Below are positions 17,731 to 26,607 of a stretch of 64,000 nt of DNA, piece after piece. Origin of the DNA: an uncultured Faecalicoccus sp. (GTDB lineage Bacteria > Bacillota_I > Bacilli_A > Erysipelotrichales > Erysipelotrichaceae); NCBI GenBank assembly GCA_902497095.1, contig CABVDD010000002.1, positions 1 through 64,000 on the forward strand. Direction: 5' to 3'. Both the position numbers and the translations under genes were made by a program. The stretch's first letter is position 1, and each line of letters begins with the position of its first letter. The notes under the pieces are model-generated. The model was not told the origin of the DNA and did no database searches. It saw only the letters and a program-made list of their open reading frames with translations.

Positions 17731-19143
17731 CTAAAAATTAAAGTAGATGAATGGGTTATAAGCATTACTGAAAATGAACATAATACTTACTAAGAAAATG
17801 GCAACCATTCCACCAATATATATTAAATTATAAACAAGGTTCTTACTCAAAATTTTATCCGCTCGTTTTAAATAAGGGAAACAGCATAAAATTCCCGCAA
17901 TATAATATATCAAATATCTTTGAAGATATTCAATCGTTCCCCCATCTACAAAACCTTGGGCACCTATCCCAATCATTCCGGCAAGATAACGGAGAGCTTG
18001 AGATAAAGATTCACTTCGGAAAAACACCCAACCTATCATTACAAAAAACAAAACATATAAATGGTTGTGCTTCCCTAATTTCTGATCGATATGCCAGAAT
18101 CTTTCCAACACCAACAAAACAAAATACATCATCCCCCAGATAATAAATGTCCAGTTTGCTCCGTGCCATAATCCAGTCAAAAACCAAACAACAAAAATGT
18201 TAAAAACTAATCTAAATTTACTTTTAACGCGAGAACCACCTAGAGGAATATACACATAGTCTCTAAACCATGTTTGTAAAGAAATGTGCCATCTTCGCCA
18301 AAACTCACTGATACTTTTAGATATATAAGGATAGTTAAAGTTTTCATCAAAATGAAAGCCAAACATTCGACCTAAGCCAATTGCCATATCTGAATAACCA
18401 GCAAAGTCAAAAAAGATTTGTAAAGTATAGGATATGGCCCCTAACCATAGAAATAAAACGCTATTAGTATTTCCATCTAAACCCACTCCATTAAATACAG
18501 CATCGGCTACTACACCAAACTGGTTTGCAAGTAAAACTTTTTTACCTAAACCGATAATAAAACGATTGATTCCTAAAGAAAAATCTTTCCATGTTTCTTT
18601 TCGCTCATTGATTTCTTTGGCAATTGTTTTATATCGAATAATGGGACCAGCAATCAGTTGCGGAAAAAATGAAATGTACAAGCCTATATTTAAAAGATTT
18701 GTCTGTGTGATTTCTTCATCTCTATAAACATCTACCACATAAGAAATTGCCTGAAAAGTAAAAAATGAGATGCCTATTGGCAAAGCAACATTTATATCTG
18801 GCAGATTAGTGTGAAAGATTGCATTGATATTATCCACGATAAAGTTTGCATACTTAAAATAACCTAATATCAAAATATCAATACAAACTGTCACAAAAAC
18901 AATTGCCTTCTTTCGAGAATTCTCATGATTATGTTTTTTTAACAACATGCCAGAAAAATAGTGGATGACGATAACCAATATCATTAAAAAAACGTAAATA
19001 GGTTCTCCATAAGCATAAAAAAGAAGACTGACTATCAATAAAAATATATTTTTTGCTAATTGTTTGTTTCTTAGAAGAATATAGTAAACTAATACAACTA
19101 TTGGCAAAAATAAAAAAATGAAAACTTCACTTGGAAACAACAT
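17731..19143 (-). CDS. MBOAT-family O-acyltransferase (AlgI/DltB-like)
   Basis: Polytopic membrane protein (about 470 residues) that moves acyl groups across the membrane for transfer onto an extracellular polymer. The start MLFPSEVFIFLFLPIV is typical of AlgI-like proteins. NYPYISKSISEFWRRWHISL and GLWHGANWTFIIWG contain the conserved MBOAT residues, including the catalytic His. I placed the start at 19143, behind GGGG; the longer frame adds 31 basic residues without a ribosome site. Together with the downstream DHHW protein it forms a two-gene acetylation system. No D-alanine ligase (dltA) or carrier gene is near, so teichoic-acid D-alanylation is unlikely. Confidence 0.9.
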   Translation of the reverse strand: MLFPSEVFIFLFLPIVVLVYYILLRNKQLAKNIFLLIVSLLFYAYGEPIYVFLMILVIVIHYFSGMLLKKHNHENSRKKAIVFVTVCIDILILGYFKYANFIVDNINAIFHTNLPDINVALPIGISFFTFQAISYVVDVYRDEEITQTNLLNIGLYISFFPQLIAGPIIRYKTIAKEINERKETWKDFSLGINRFIIGLGKKVLLANQFGVVADAVFNGVGLDGNTNSVLFLWLGAISYTLQIFFDFAGYSDMAIGLGRMFGFHFDENFNYPYISKSISEFWRRWHISLQTWFRDYVYIPLGGSRVKSKFRLVFNIFVVWFLTGLWHGANWTFIIWGMMYFVLLVLERFWHIDQKLGKHNHLYVLFFVMIGWVFFRSESLSQALRYLAGMIGIGAQGFVDGGTIEYLQRYLIYYIAGILCCFPYLKRADKILSKNLVYNLIYIGGMVAIFLVSIMFIFSNAYNPFIYFNF

Positions 19144-19297
19144 AATAAATACCCCAAAAACAATCCGTCTAATAATTTGTCTATTATGTCTATTATTATA
19201 TATGATTTTATTTAAAATTCGAGTTGGTAGTTTCAAGAATTTTTGTGTTTTTCCACGAGCTGTTTTTCCACGAAACTATAAATTTAATTATTTATCA

Positions 19298-19328
19298 AGA
19301 AAAGATACCGGGCTTTAAAACCCGGTAT
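19298..19328 (-). terminator. Terminator of the sigma factor/ABC operon
   Basis: On the minus strand ATACCGGG (19328-19321) pairs with CCCGGTAT (19312-19305) and is followed by CTTTTCTT. The stem overlaps the last bases of the ABC permease gene. Confidence 0.72.
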
Positions 19329-20770
19329 TAAACTTTATGTGATTTTTCTTTCCATAGAATGATTGCGGTAAATAGAAATAAAATAAGAATCCATAAAATC
19401 ATGATTAAATGTTTTAACCAAAAACCTGGTGCAATCATTGGATCTGGTACATGAAAATTAGAAATCAACATCGTATCGGCATTGTAGAAAATAAAAGGAT
19501 TAATGACTAGAAACCATCGAGGTAACATACTTTGTAATGCCGGTGGCGATAAAAGTATGACAAACATACCTAACATGGTAACAAACTGATTTCTGGTGAT
19601 ACAGGAAAGTAAACTAACAATTCCACAGATCATAATAGCACCGGTGATCCATCCTTGAAGCCAGGTCAAAAAGTATTGGGCATAAGTGATATAAATTGGA
19701 TCCGTATTATATAAGGATAAAAAAGTTGCTAGACCAGACCAGCCTTCTGGTACCATATAGATACAACATATCGCAAAATATAAAATAGCTAATAAAAGCG
19801 TGAGGCCTATACAGGTACAAAGATTGGCCATGACTTTGGCAAAGGCAATACGTACTGTACCGGTTTGAGTGCATGAAATGATTTGATTCATCTTTGTACT
19901 CTTTTCTTTTGCAAAGGTGTTAGCACATAAGATAGACAAAATGATCAAGTTAAATATTGAAGAAGAACTCACGATTTTTTTTAATATTGTCATAGAAATT
20001 CCTGTATAAAAGGTATGATCCATCTTCGCAAAGTTTTCTTTAATATATTGTAAAAGATTATTACTATTTGCCTTTGAAGCATCAATTACAGTTGGAATTG
20101 TTCCGTTTTCGCATTTTTCTATGTATTGCTTAGGATATAACTGTATATAATAAGGGAAGTTTTGGATAATATTTCCTAAAATGGACAAATCTGATGAATT
20201 AAGCAGTTGATCTAAACCAATCGTTTTTCCATAAATCAGATTCAATGTCAAAAGCTGTGTTGTATGTGTATAGTAAGGAGTCATTGTAAAAGTATCGCTT
20301 TTTTCATCATAATAGCTGACTGTATTGTTTCCTTCGTGATATAACTTCAGCAATTTTTGACGTTGTACATCGTTTAATGTATGCTTTTCATTACTTTCCC
20401 AAAGTGCTTTCCAATCTTTTCCATATGCTTCTTTCATCTTTTGTTCATCAAAGTCACGAGTGAACTTTTCATAGTATGTGTTGTAGTCATGAACAAAAGT
20501 TTCCCATGTTTTCTGTGTAGGCTTTCCTTCGTACTTTGATAAAATTTGATCGGCATATTGATAAAACTCTTTAGATGATTTTAAAGGCTTGCCATCAAAT
20601 GTTTCAAAGGTATTTCCTTGTTTGGTAAACCCGCCAGGAATATGAATCCATTCATTATGTAGAGAATATAAAGGTAAAACTAGATTAATACCGATCAATA
20701 CGATGAATAAAAACCAGTTTAACTTGTTTTTAAAGATTTTTTTCAACTCAGAACGAATTAAGAATGTCAT
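19328..20770 (-). CDS. ABC transporter permease (ABC-2-like)
   Basis: Membrane subunit of an exporter, 480 residues. An N-terminal cytoplasmic RSELKKIFKNKLNWF is followed by one helix, a large extracellular region of about 190 residues, and five or six C-terminal helices. This layout is typical of ABC-2 permeases with an extracytoplasmic insert. The start at 20770 has AAAGGAGGTG at ideal spacing; the gene overlaps the ATPase gene by 23 bases, so translation is coupled. Export of a peptide or antibiotic is possible but the substrate is not readable. Confidence 0.82.
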   Translation of the reverse strand: MTFLIRSELKKIFKNKLNWFLFIVLIGINLVLPLYSLHNEWIHIPGGFTKQGNTFETFDGKPLKSSKEFYQYADQILSKYEGKPTQKTWETFVHDYNTYYEKFTRDFDEQKMKEAYGKDWKALWESNEKHTLNDVQRQKLLKLYHEGNNTVSYYDEKSDTFTMTPYYTHTTQLLTLNLIYGKTIGLDQLLNSSDLSILGNIIQNFPYYIQLYPKQYIEKCENGTIPTVIDASKANSNNLLQYIKENFAKMDHTFYTGISMTILKKIVSSSSIFNLIILSILCANTFAKEKSTKMNQIISCTQTGTVRIAFAKVMANLCTCIGLTLLLAILYFAICCIYMVPEGWSGLATFLSLYNTDPIYITYAQYFLTWLQGWITGAIMICGIVSLLSCITRNQFVTMLGMFVILLSPPALQSMLPRWFLVINPFIFYNADTMLISNFHVPDPMIAPGFWLKHLIMILWILILFLFTAIILWKEKSHKV

Positions 20771-21644
20771 GACTTTCACCTCCTTTGGCAAAGTGATATA
20801 AGTAATAATCATCTAAAGTCGGCTTAACTGATTTGGCTTGTAAATATGGACTTGTATCTTGTACGATGCGTAAAAGAATCTGATGATGTTCCAATTGTTG
20901 CGTATGTACAACAATACAGGTTTCTAAGAGTTCTTTAGCCAATGAACGATCCATTTGGACTTCCCAAACTTTATTTTCCATAGTAGAGAGAAGTACTTCT
21001 TGAGTATCATGTTGTAAGATGCAGCCATCTTTCATAACCAGAATATCATCAGCTATTGATTCAATATCACTGACGATATGTGTTGATAATAATATGATGC
21101 ATTGGTTGGCTAAAGTAGCCAGCATATTATGAAAAACAATCCTTTCTTTGGGATCCAGGCCAGCAGTTGGTTCATCTAAAATTAGAATTTTTGGCTTTTT
21201 TAAAAGTGCCTGTGCAATTCCAACACGTCGAAGCATACCTCCTGATAAATGTTTCATTTTCTTTTTTCGGGCATTTGTCAAATTCAATTGTTCCAATAAG
21301 ATATTGATTCTTTTTTTACATTCAGATTTTGGTATTTGTTTTAGCTGGCCAATATAAAGCAAAAACTCATCGATCGTATAATGAGGATAAAAGCCAAAAT
21401 CTTGAGGAAGATAACCTAATAATGAGCAATAACTTTCGTATTGGTCAAGAATATCTACATTGTTTATATAAACATGGCCCTCAGTAGGTAAAAGGGTTCC
21501 GACTACCATACGGATCAAGGTCGTTTTGCCACAGCCATTAGCACCTAACAGTGCATGAATTCCTTCGGATAAAGAAATACTGATTCCTTGTACGATAGGA
21601 GTATGACGAAATGATTTTTTCAGATTTTGAAGTTTTAATTCCAT
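20748..21644 (-). CDS. ABC transporter ATP-binding protein
   Basis: Cytoplasmic ATPase of 298 residues that powers the adjacent permease. Walker A LLGANGCGKTTLI, signature HLSGGMLRRVGIAQALL, Walker B ILILDEPTAGLDP and the switch His in LLSTHIVSD are all intact. The C-terminal 80 residues form a small accessory domain. The gene overlaps the upstream membrane protein by ten bases and the downstream permease by 23, in one operon headed by a sigma factor. Confidence 0.93.
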   Translation of the reverse strand: MELKLQNLKKSFRHTPIVQGISISLSEGIHALLGANGCGKTTLIRMVVGTLLPTEGHVYINNVDILDQYESYCSLLGYLPQDFGFYPHYTIDEFLLYIGQLKQIPKSECKKRINILLEQLNLTNARKKKMKHLSGGMLRRVGIAQALLKKPKILILDEPTAGLDPKERIVFHNMLATLANQCIILLSTHIVSDIESIADDILVMKDGCILQHDTQEVLLSTMENKVWEVQMDRSLAKELLETCIVVHTQQLEHHQILLRIVQDTSPYLQAKSVKPTLDDYYLYHFAKGGESHDILNSF

Positions 21645-22333
21645 GATGTGACTTCCTTTCTATTTTTTTGATAACAAGACATCAGTAAAGCCAGATAAAG
21701 TAGTATACAAACGAATAATAGAAAACTGATCGTTTGTAAAGATAATAAATGATACAAAATGCGAGCAAAACGTGTATAGAATATTTCATAAAGCGAATAA
21801 AAGAACATAAAGGACAATAAAGTAGAAAAACTGTTTTTTAAGTATAGCTCTAGCATCATACAAAGTACTTGCGTTATCAACAAAGGAATGAATGTCGATA
21901 ACAAAAGAGGAAGATATTGCTGTTCTATATGACTTTCCAGGTAACATAAAATTAGTACGATCAAAATATCAAAGAAAGAACAAAGTATACTCTTATACAA
22001 GAATAATTTGGCATTATTAATGGGGCAGACATGAATCAGCTCTTCGGTATGATACAATTTCTGATAAAGAGCTTCATATAGACCAATAAATCCTAAAAAG
22101 CCAAAATAGATTCCATAGAAGATCATACGCTGATCAGGATATTGCAGGACACAAACGGTAAAAAGCATAAATCCTATACTGGCATACAGTATGATTTTTT
22201 TTAAATCTTGTTGAAAGATATTCCATAATAAGATAAAAAAAGATGTTTTTTGTTTGGATGTGTTTTCTAATTCTTGTTGGCAGAGCTGTAATGTCTTTTT
22301 CATATTTTCTTGTGGAATCTTAATCTCTTTCAT
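21635..22333 (-). CDS. Hydrophobic membrane protein of the sigma/ABC operon
   Basis: Not assignable to a known family with confidence. The 232 residues start with a charged cytoplasmic part of about 45 residues and then show six hydrophobic helices. It lies between the sigma factor and the ABC ATPase, where an anti-sigma factor or a second permease is often encoded. No zinc-finger anti-sigma motif (HxxxCxxC) is present, so a permease-like or sensor role is more likely. The chosen ATG has GGAGG at good spacing and overlaps the sigma gene by 14 bases. Confidence 0.7.
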   Translation of the reverse strand: MKEIKIPQENMKKTLQLCQQELENTSKQKTSFFILLWNIFQQDLKKIILYASIGFMLFTVCVLQYPDQRMIFYGIYFGFLGFIGLYEALYQKLYHTEELIHVCPINNAKLFLYKSILCSFFDILIVLILCYLESHIEQQYLPLLLSTFIPLLITQVLCMMLELYLKNSFSTLLSFMFFYSLYEIFYTRFARILYHLLSLQTISFLLFVCILLYLALLMSCYQKNRKEVTSWN

Positions 22334-22862
22334 GATTTTCCTCCTTCCATAACAAGCGAAGCTTTTTGATAGCTCGATAGAAACAACTTTTAACTGTTTC
22401 TTCGGGTTCATTACGAATCTTTGCGATTTCTTTAAAGGTCATCTGTTGATAAAGGTGAAAGATGATCACGTCTTGTTGGCGTAAAGATAACTTTTTCAAT
22501 AAAGTATCCACAATTTCTATTTCGATCTGATCTAAAGTCGCATCATGTATATTGATTGGATCCTCTATTTTATTTTCATAGTTTTCCCAATCTTCAAAAT
22601 ATTTCTGCTTACGAAAATAGTCGATACAACAGCTATGAGCGATCGTATAGAGATAATTTAGAAGTTTATCTTTATGATGATAGAAAGGAATTTGACGTAT
22701 AAATCGTAAAAATACTTCTTGTGTGATATCTGCTGCATCTTCCTTTATATATATTTTTAAATAGACATATCGATAAATATCGGGATAATAACGAGAAATC
22801 AAGCTATCCAACGTTTTTTGATTTCCACGTTTAATTTGTAAAATCAGTAAATGTTCTTTCAT
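22320..22862 (-). CDS. ECF-type RNA polymerase sigma factor
   Basis: Alternative sigma factor of 180 residues. Region 2 is seen in YYPDIYRYVYLKIYIKEDAA and DITQEVFLRFIRQIPFY; region 4 in LSLRQQDVIIFHLYQQMTFK and EIAKIRNEPEETVKSCFYRA. Region 3 is absent, as in the ECF group. It is the first gene of an operon with a membrane protein and an ABC exporter, which it probably activates. It diverges from a response-regulator gene across a 110-base gap. No anti-sigma factor is evident. Confidence 0.88.
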   Translation of the reverse strand: MKEHLLILQIKRGNQKTLDSLISRYYPDIYRYVYLKIYIKEDAADITQEVFLRFIRQIPFYHHKDKLLNYLYTIAHSCCIDYFRKQKYFEDWENYENKIEDPINIHDATLDQIEIEIVDTLLKKLSLRQQDVIIFHLYQQMTFKEIAKIRNEPEETVKSCFYRAIKKLRLLWKEENHERD

Positions 22863-22973
22863 AAAAGGTCCTTCTTTAAAGATTAACGTTATTGCAACAA
22901 TAAAAGTTTCAAGTTAAAAAAATTTTAGTATAGAAACCTAAGATTGTATATAATAGATACAGAGAGGGTACTT

Positions 22974-23642
22974 ATGTATAAGATATTGATTGTAGAAGAT
23001 GATAATTCCATTCACGCGATGGTGCATGAATATTTAGAAAAAAAACAGTATATTTGTATTGATGCGTATTCAGGTACAGAAGCAATGCTGCTGATTAAGG
23101 CAGAAAAGCCAGATCTAGTTTTACTAGACTTAATGCTTCCGGGCCTAGATGGAGAAGATGTTTTGATACAGATCAAAAAAGAAAATCAAATTCCTATCAT
23201 TGTGGTATCGGCCAAAGACAGTATTCAAAATAAAGTTGAACTGTTTAATCGGGGAGCCGATGATTATATGACCAAGCCTTTTGCGTTAGAAGAACTGGAA
23301 GCGCGTATACATGTCCAACTTCGCAAGAACCAATCTTTATTTGATCAAGATTTATGTGTGGAAGAGATGCGATTGTTATCGGATCAAAAAACGCTGCAGA
23401 TTGAAAATCAGATGATTACGTTAACTCGTCATGAATACAAGATCATGGAATTGTTGATGCAGTATCCCAAAAGAGCGTTTTCAAAAAAAGAAATTTACGA
23501 ATATGCCTGGGACGATTTTTTTGCGGCTGACGATAAGACCGTATCTGTTCATGTCAGCAATATCCGAAATAAAGTAAAAAACAGAGAATTGATCGATACG
23601 GTTTGGGGGATTGGTTTTAAGCTACATCAGGAAAGAGAGTAA
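22974..23642 (+). CDS. OmpR-family response regulator
   Basis: Two-component regulator of about 222 residues. The receiver domain has VEDD at the start, the phosphorylated Asp in LVLLDLMLPG and the Lys in VVSAKD. The C-terminal winged helix ends in DDKTVSVHVSNIRNKVKN. The start at 22974 follows GAGAGGG; a longer frame begins with a rare codon at 22944. A TATAAT box lies at about 22950. With the downstream ABC genes and histidine kinase it forms a self-contained detoxification module, similar to bacitracin/lantibiotic resistance loci. Confidence 0.93.
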   Translation: MYKILIVEDDNSIHAMVHEYLEKKQYICIDAYSGTEAMLLIKAEKPDLVLLDLMLPGLDGEDVLIQIKKENQIPIIVVSAKDSIQNKVELFNRGADDYMTKPFALEELEARIHVQLRKNQSLFDQDLCVEEMRLLSDQKTLQIENQMITLTRHEYKIMELLMQYPKRAFSKKEIYEYAWDDFFAADDKTVSVHVSNIRNKVKNRELIDTVWGIGFKLHQERE

Positions 23643-23723
23643 ATCTTTAAACTTTCTTTCCTTTTTCTTTGCGGTTTTTAAAACTTTTTTTTCTACAATG
23701 TAGGCATGAAAGGAGCCATTGTT

Positions 23724-24650
23724 ATGAAAGAATATGCAATTGAAACAATGCAGTTAAGAAAAACATATAGACGATTTCATGCGGTGCATGATGTCAGTTT
23801 GAGAATCCCCCGTGGAGAGATTTTTGGTTTGGTCGGTGAAAACGGAGCTGGTAAAAGTACATTGATGAAAATGTTATCTGGTATGAGTCACCCTACCAGT
23901 GGAACATTTCGACTCTTTGGTAAGGAGCCTTCGAAAGATAGCTATTTATATCATCGTGTGGGAACCCTGATCGAAGAACCGGGGTTGTTAACGAATCTTT
24001 CCGCACTAGAAAACATGAAAATCAAGGCCAAAGCAATGGGAATATGTGATGACGAGGAGTTAAAACGACTCTTAAAATTATGTGATATTGCCTATACCGG
24101 GCATAAAAAAGTAAAGTCCTTTTCCTTAGGTATGAAACAACGATTGGCAATTGCGATGACTTTGATTGGAAATCCTGACTTGCTTATTTTAGATGAGCCA
24201 ACCAATGGAATTGATCCCAAAGGCTTTGAAATGATCCGCAGTCTATTGATTCGTTTGAGCCAGGAAGAAGGGAAAACGATTTTTATCAGTTCACATCTGT
24301 TAGAAGAACTTAGTAAGGTGGCCACTTCTTATGGCTTTATGAAAAATGGAAGAATTGTAGAACAGCTGACAAGAGAGCAGTTGGAAGAAAAAAGTAAAGA
24401 CTATCTGCTGATACGTGTAGCATCGATTAAGCAGGCAATAATTATTTTAGAAGAACAGTTTGGTATTCATGAATATCAAGTGATTCATCAAAACGAGATT
24501 CGCATTTATCAAAAGGTAGAAAGTGCCGATGTGATTCAAAGCTTGGTTCAACAAGGTATCAAAGTGCAGGAATGTGCTTATCATCATCAGTCTTTAGAAC
24601 AATATTTCTTGGCAAATACAGGAGGGAAAAATCGTGTGGAATCTGTTTAA
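23724..24650 (+). CDS. ABC transporter ATP-binding protein, lantibiotic/bacitracin-resistance type
   Basis: ATPase of 308 residues like LanF/BcrA. Walker A LVGENGAGKSTLMKM, signature FSLGMKQRLAIAMTL and Walker B LLILDEPTNGIDP are intact. The ATG at 23724 follows AAAGGAG; an earlier in-frame ATG at 23706 would include this site in the gene. It overlaps the permease gene by 17 bases. Preceding RR and following HK genes suggest induction by a cell-wall-active peptide. Confidence 0.92.
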   Translation: MKEYAIETMQLRKTYRRFHAVHDVSLRIPRGEIFGLVGENGAGKSTLMKMLSGMSHPTSGTFRLFGKEPSKDSYLYHRVGTLIEEPGLLTNLSALENMKIKAKAMGICDDEELKRLLKLCDIAYTGHKKVKSFSLGMKQRLAIAMTLIGNPDLLILDEPTNGIDPKGFEMIRSLLIRLSQEEGKTIFISSHLLEELSKVATSYGFMKNGRIVEQLTREQLEEKSKDYLLIRVASIKQAIIILEEQFGIHEYQVIHQNEIRIYQKVESADVIQSLVQQGIKVQECAYHHQSLEQYFLANTGGKNRVESV

Positions 24651-25392
24651 AAGTGATGTATATCGACTTCTTCATTCTCGTTATTTTCAGGTATTGGTAC
24701 TTCTTTATTTTGTATCGATTGCTTTGATGGTTTCAGCCGGTATGGTAGAAGCCAATAACGGACTTGTTTCTTTTGATTATAAAACAACATCTTTTTCAGA
24801 ATATCTTTGTTTTTTACCATTGAATGTCTTATTTGGTTTCTTTGTATTTTTATCGTATGTCATGTTGTTGAGCGATGAATACCAGAAAGGATACGTCAAG
24901 AATCTGTATCCGTACTTTCAAAAAAAGTGGAAGATCTCGGTAGCTAGAATGGTAACATTTATTATGATCTGGTTTCTTTATTTTATCATCGGCATCGCAT
25001 ATGGTTTCTTCTGGATTGGTTGTATCGAAGGAAGATGGGGTAATACTGATGGATTTGGCTATGTGATGTTTGTATTAGCTCAACTTCTTGTTGCTTCTTT
25101 GATTGCGCTTGTAATCTCACTGGTGATTCATCTAGTACGGGAAAAGGTCATTCCTATTATCTTTTTACTTCTGTATAGTTCGGGTGGATTATGGGCTTTA
25201 GGATTATCGTTGATTAGTTTTATTGGCTGGGATTCTTTGCGCTTTTCTGAATATAACCCATATTATATGAGTCATACTTTACGTGCTGTATGGGATACAT
25301 CTACATATGGTCACTTATTTTGGGTTACGGGTATCTTCACATTGATTGCGTTGATGGGAAATATCCTTGTTCTTCAAAAGAAAGATCTATAA
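24634..25392 (+). CDS. ABC transporter permease, lantibiotic-immunity type
   Basis: Membrane protein of 252 residues with six predicted helices, similar in layout to LanE/LanG/BcrB permeases (ABC-2 fold). The N-terminus LFKSDVYRLLHSRYFQVL is the usual amphipathic start. It is cotranscribed with and overlaps the ATPase gene. Only one permease gene is present, so a homodimer is likely. Confidence 0.85.
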   Translation: MWNLFKSDVYRLLHSRYFQVLVLLYFVSIALMVSAGMVEANNGLVSFDYKTTSFSEYLCFLPLNVLFGFFVFLSYVMLLSDEYQKGYVKNLYPYFQKKWKISVARMVTFIMIWFLYFIIGIAYGFFWIGCIEGRWGNTDGFGYVMFVLAQLLVASLIALVISLVIHLVREKVIPIIFLLLYSSGGLWALGLSLISFIGWDSLRFSEYNPYYMSHTLRAVWDTSTYGHLFWVTGIFTLIALMGNILVLQKKDL

Positions 25393-25438
25393 AATAAGAG
25401 TGTCGATTTTTAATCTGGATTTTTGATGGAGGTGGATC

Positions 25439-26341
25439 ATGTTGATGGTTTGGATAGGAATGACATGTGTAGTATTGCTTCTTTTATTTATTTATCTGCA
25501 TTTGCGAAAAGATATTCATTCCTGTAAAGAGCAGATTCGTTATATTCAAAAGGAAGATACGACAATGAAAATTGCTCGATCCACCTCTTCTAAAGATTTA
25601 AAAGAAATTGTTTCTCTTTTTGAGAAACAAAGAGAATATACTCAAGAGATATTAAAGGAATATCATCAAAAAGATCAGCGTATGAAAGAGATGATATCGA
25701 ATATTTCTCATGATATCCGAACACCTTTGACAAGTATCAGCGGTTACATTGAAATGCTTCAAAATGCGAATGAAACCGAGAAAAAGACATATCTGCATAT
25801 TATCGCTGATCGATTGAAAGACATGGAAGGCATATTGGACTCTTTTTTCACCTATACCAAAATGCAGGCTTATGAAACAGATATGGAGTTAAAACCACAG
25901 CCCATTTATCTTATTCTTTGCGAAGTTGTATTATCTTATTATGAACAATTGCATGAAAAAGGATTGGACCCTGTGATTGAATGTGAACAGGAAGATTGGA
26001 AAGGCTGGGTCCACATGGAGTCCTTACAACGTATTTTTCAAAATCTAGTCATGAATACATATCGGTATGGAAAAGCTCCTTTTCAGATCACTTTGACAAA
26101 AGAAAAAGAGCAGCTTCATTGTACGTTTTCCAACCGTGTTGATGTGAAACTGGAAGAACCAGAACGTATTTTTGAACGTTTTTATCAGGTTGATAAGGCT
26201 AGGACTCAACAAGGCAATGGCTTGGGATTAGCGATTGTCAAAGAGTTGTGCAATCGTATGCATACAGAAATTGAAGCCTCTATGATAGAAGAAAACACTT
26301 TAAAGATTTTGATGAAAATTCCTATGGTTGCTCCAAATTGA
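25439..26341 (+). CDS. Sensor histidine kinase
   Basis: Kinase of 300 residues paired with the response regulator three genes upstream. A single N-terminal helix (about 2-21) is followed by a short coiled linker, the H-box NISHDIRTPLTSISGY, and an ATP-binding domain with GNGLGLAIVKEL. There is almost no extracellular part, so the signal may be sensed in the membrane or through the ABC transporter, as in Bce-type modules. GGAGG lies before the ATG. Confidence 0.9.
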   Translation: MLMVWIGMTCVVLLLLFIYLHLRKDIHSCKEQIRYIQKEDTTMKIARSTSSKDLKEIVSLFEKQREYTQEILKEYHQKDQRMKEMISNISHDIRTPLTSISGYIEMLQNANETEKKTYLHIIADRLKDMEGILDSFFTYTKMQAYETDMELKPQPIYLILCEVVLSYYEQLHEKGLDPVIECEQEDWKGWVHMESLQRIFQNLVMNTYRYGKAPFQITLTKEKEQLHCTFSNRVDVKLEEPERIFERFYQVDKARTQQGNGLGLAIVKELCNRMHTEIEASMIEENTLKILMKIPMVAPN

Positions 26342-26352
26342 TGCACTTATCC

Positions 26353-26381
26353 TTGAATAAAACAGCGTTTTTGATTACAAT
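26353..26381 (+). promoter_or_regulatory. Sigma-A-type promoter of the glycine-riboswitch transcript
   Basis: TTGAAT (26353-26358), a 17-base spacer and TACAAT (26376-26381). Transcription would start just ahead of the riboswitch. Confidence 0.75.
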
Positions 26382-26384
26382 GCA

Positions 26385-26545
26385 AAGGTAGAGTTCGGAT
26401 GACGAATGCTAGAGAGAGTCGAAAGACCACCGAAGAATTCATTATTTCAGGTAAAAGGATAGTATTCTGACGAGCCTCTGGAGAGTTCCTTAAATGGACG
26501 CCGAAGGAGCAAGCCCAAAAGGGTGAAACTCTCAGGCAAAAGGAC
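26385..26545 (+). promoter_or_regulatory. Tandem glycine riboswitch
   Basis: Two glycine aptamers in series in the 265-base leader of an AGCS symporter gene. Aptamer I has GCTAGAGAGAGTC and CACCGAAGAA; aptamer II has TCTGGAGAGTTCC and ACGCCGAAGGAGCAAGCCC with GAAACTCTCAGGCAAAAGGA, the best-known glycine-riboswitch signature. A terminator-like stem follows, which fits a transcriptional ON switch: glycine binding would allow symporter expression. Confidence 0.93.
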
Positions 26546-26586
26546 AGGGGATTAGGATAGTTTTTATATTTTCTAATTCCTCTTTT
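26546..26586 (+). terminator. Expression platform terminator of the glycine riboswitch
   Basis: AGGGGATTAG (26546-26555) can pair with CTAATTCCT (26573-26581) through a G-U pair, and TCTTTT follows. The 5' strand begins at the end of aptamer II, so ligand binding could compete with this stem. Confidence 0.65.
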
Positions 26587-26607
26587 GGTATAAAGGAGGA
26601 TTTTTTT

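Noticed and set aside
14912..19328. Same ATACCGGG/CCCGGTAT stem at 14912-14934 and 19305-19328 as a mobile repeat
   Set aside because: Both are ordinary terminators with different loops and flanks; an 8-base stem shared twice is not enough for a repeat family.
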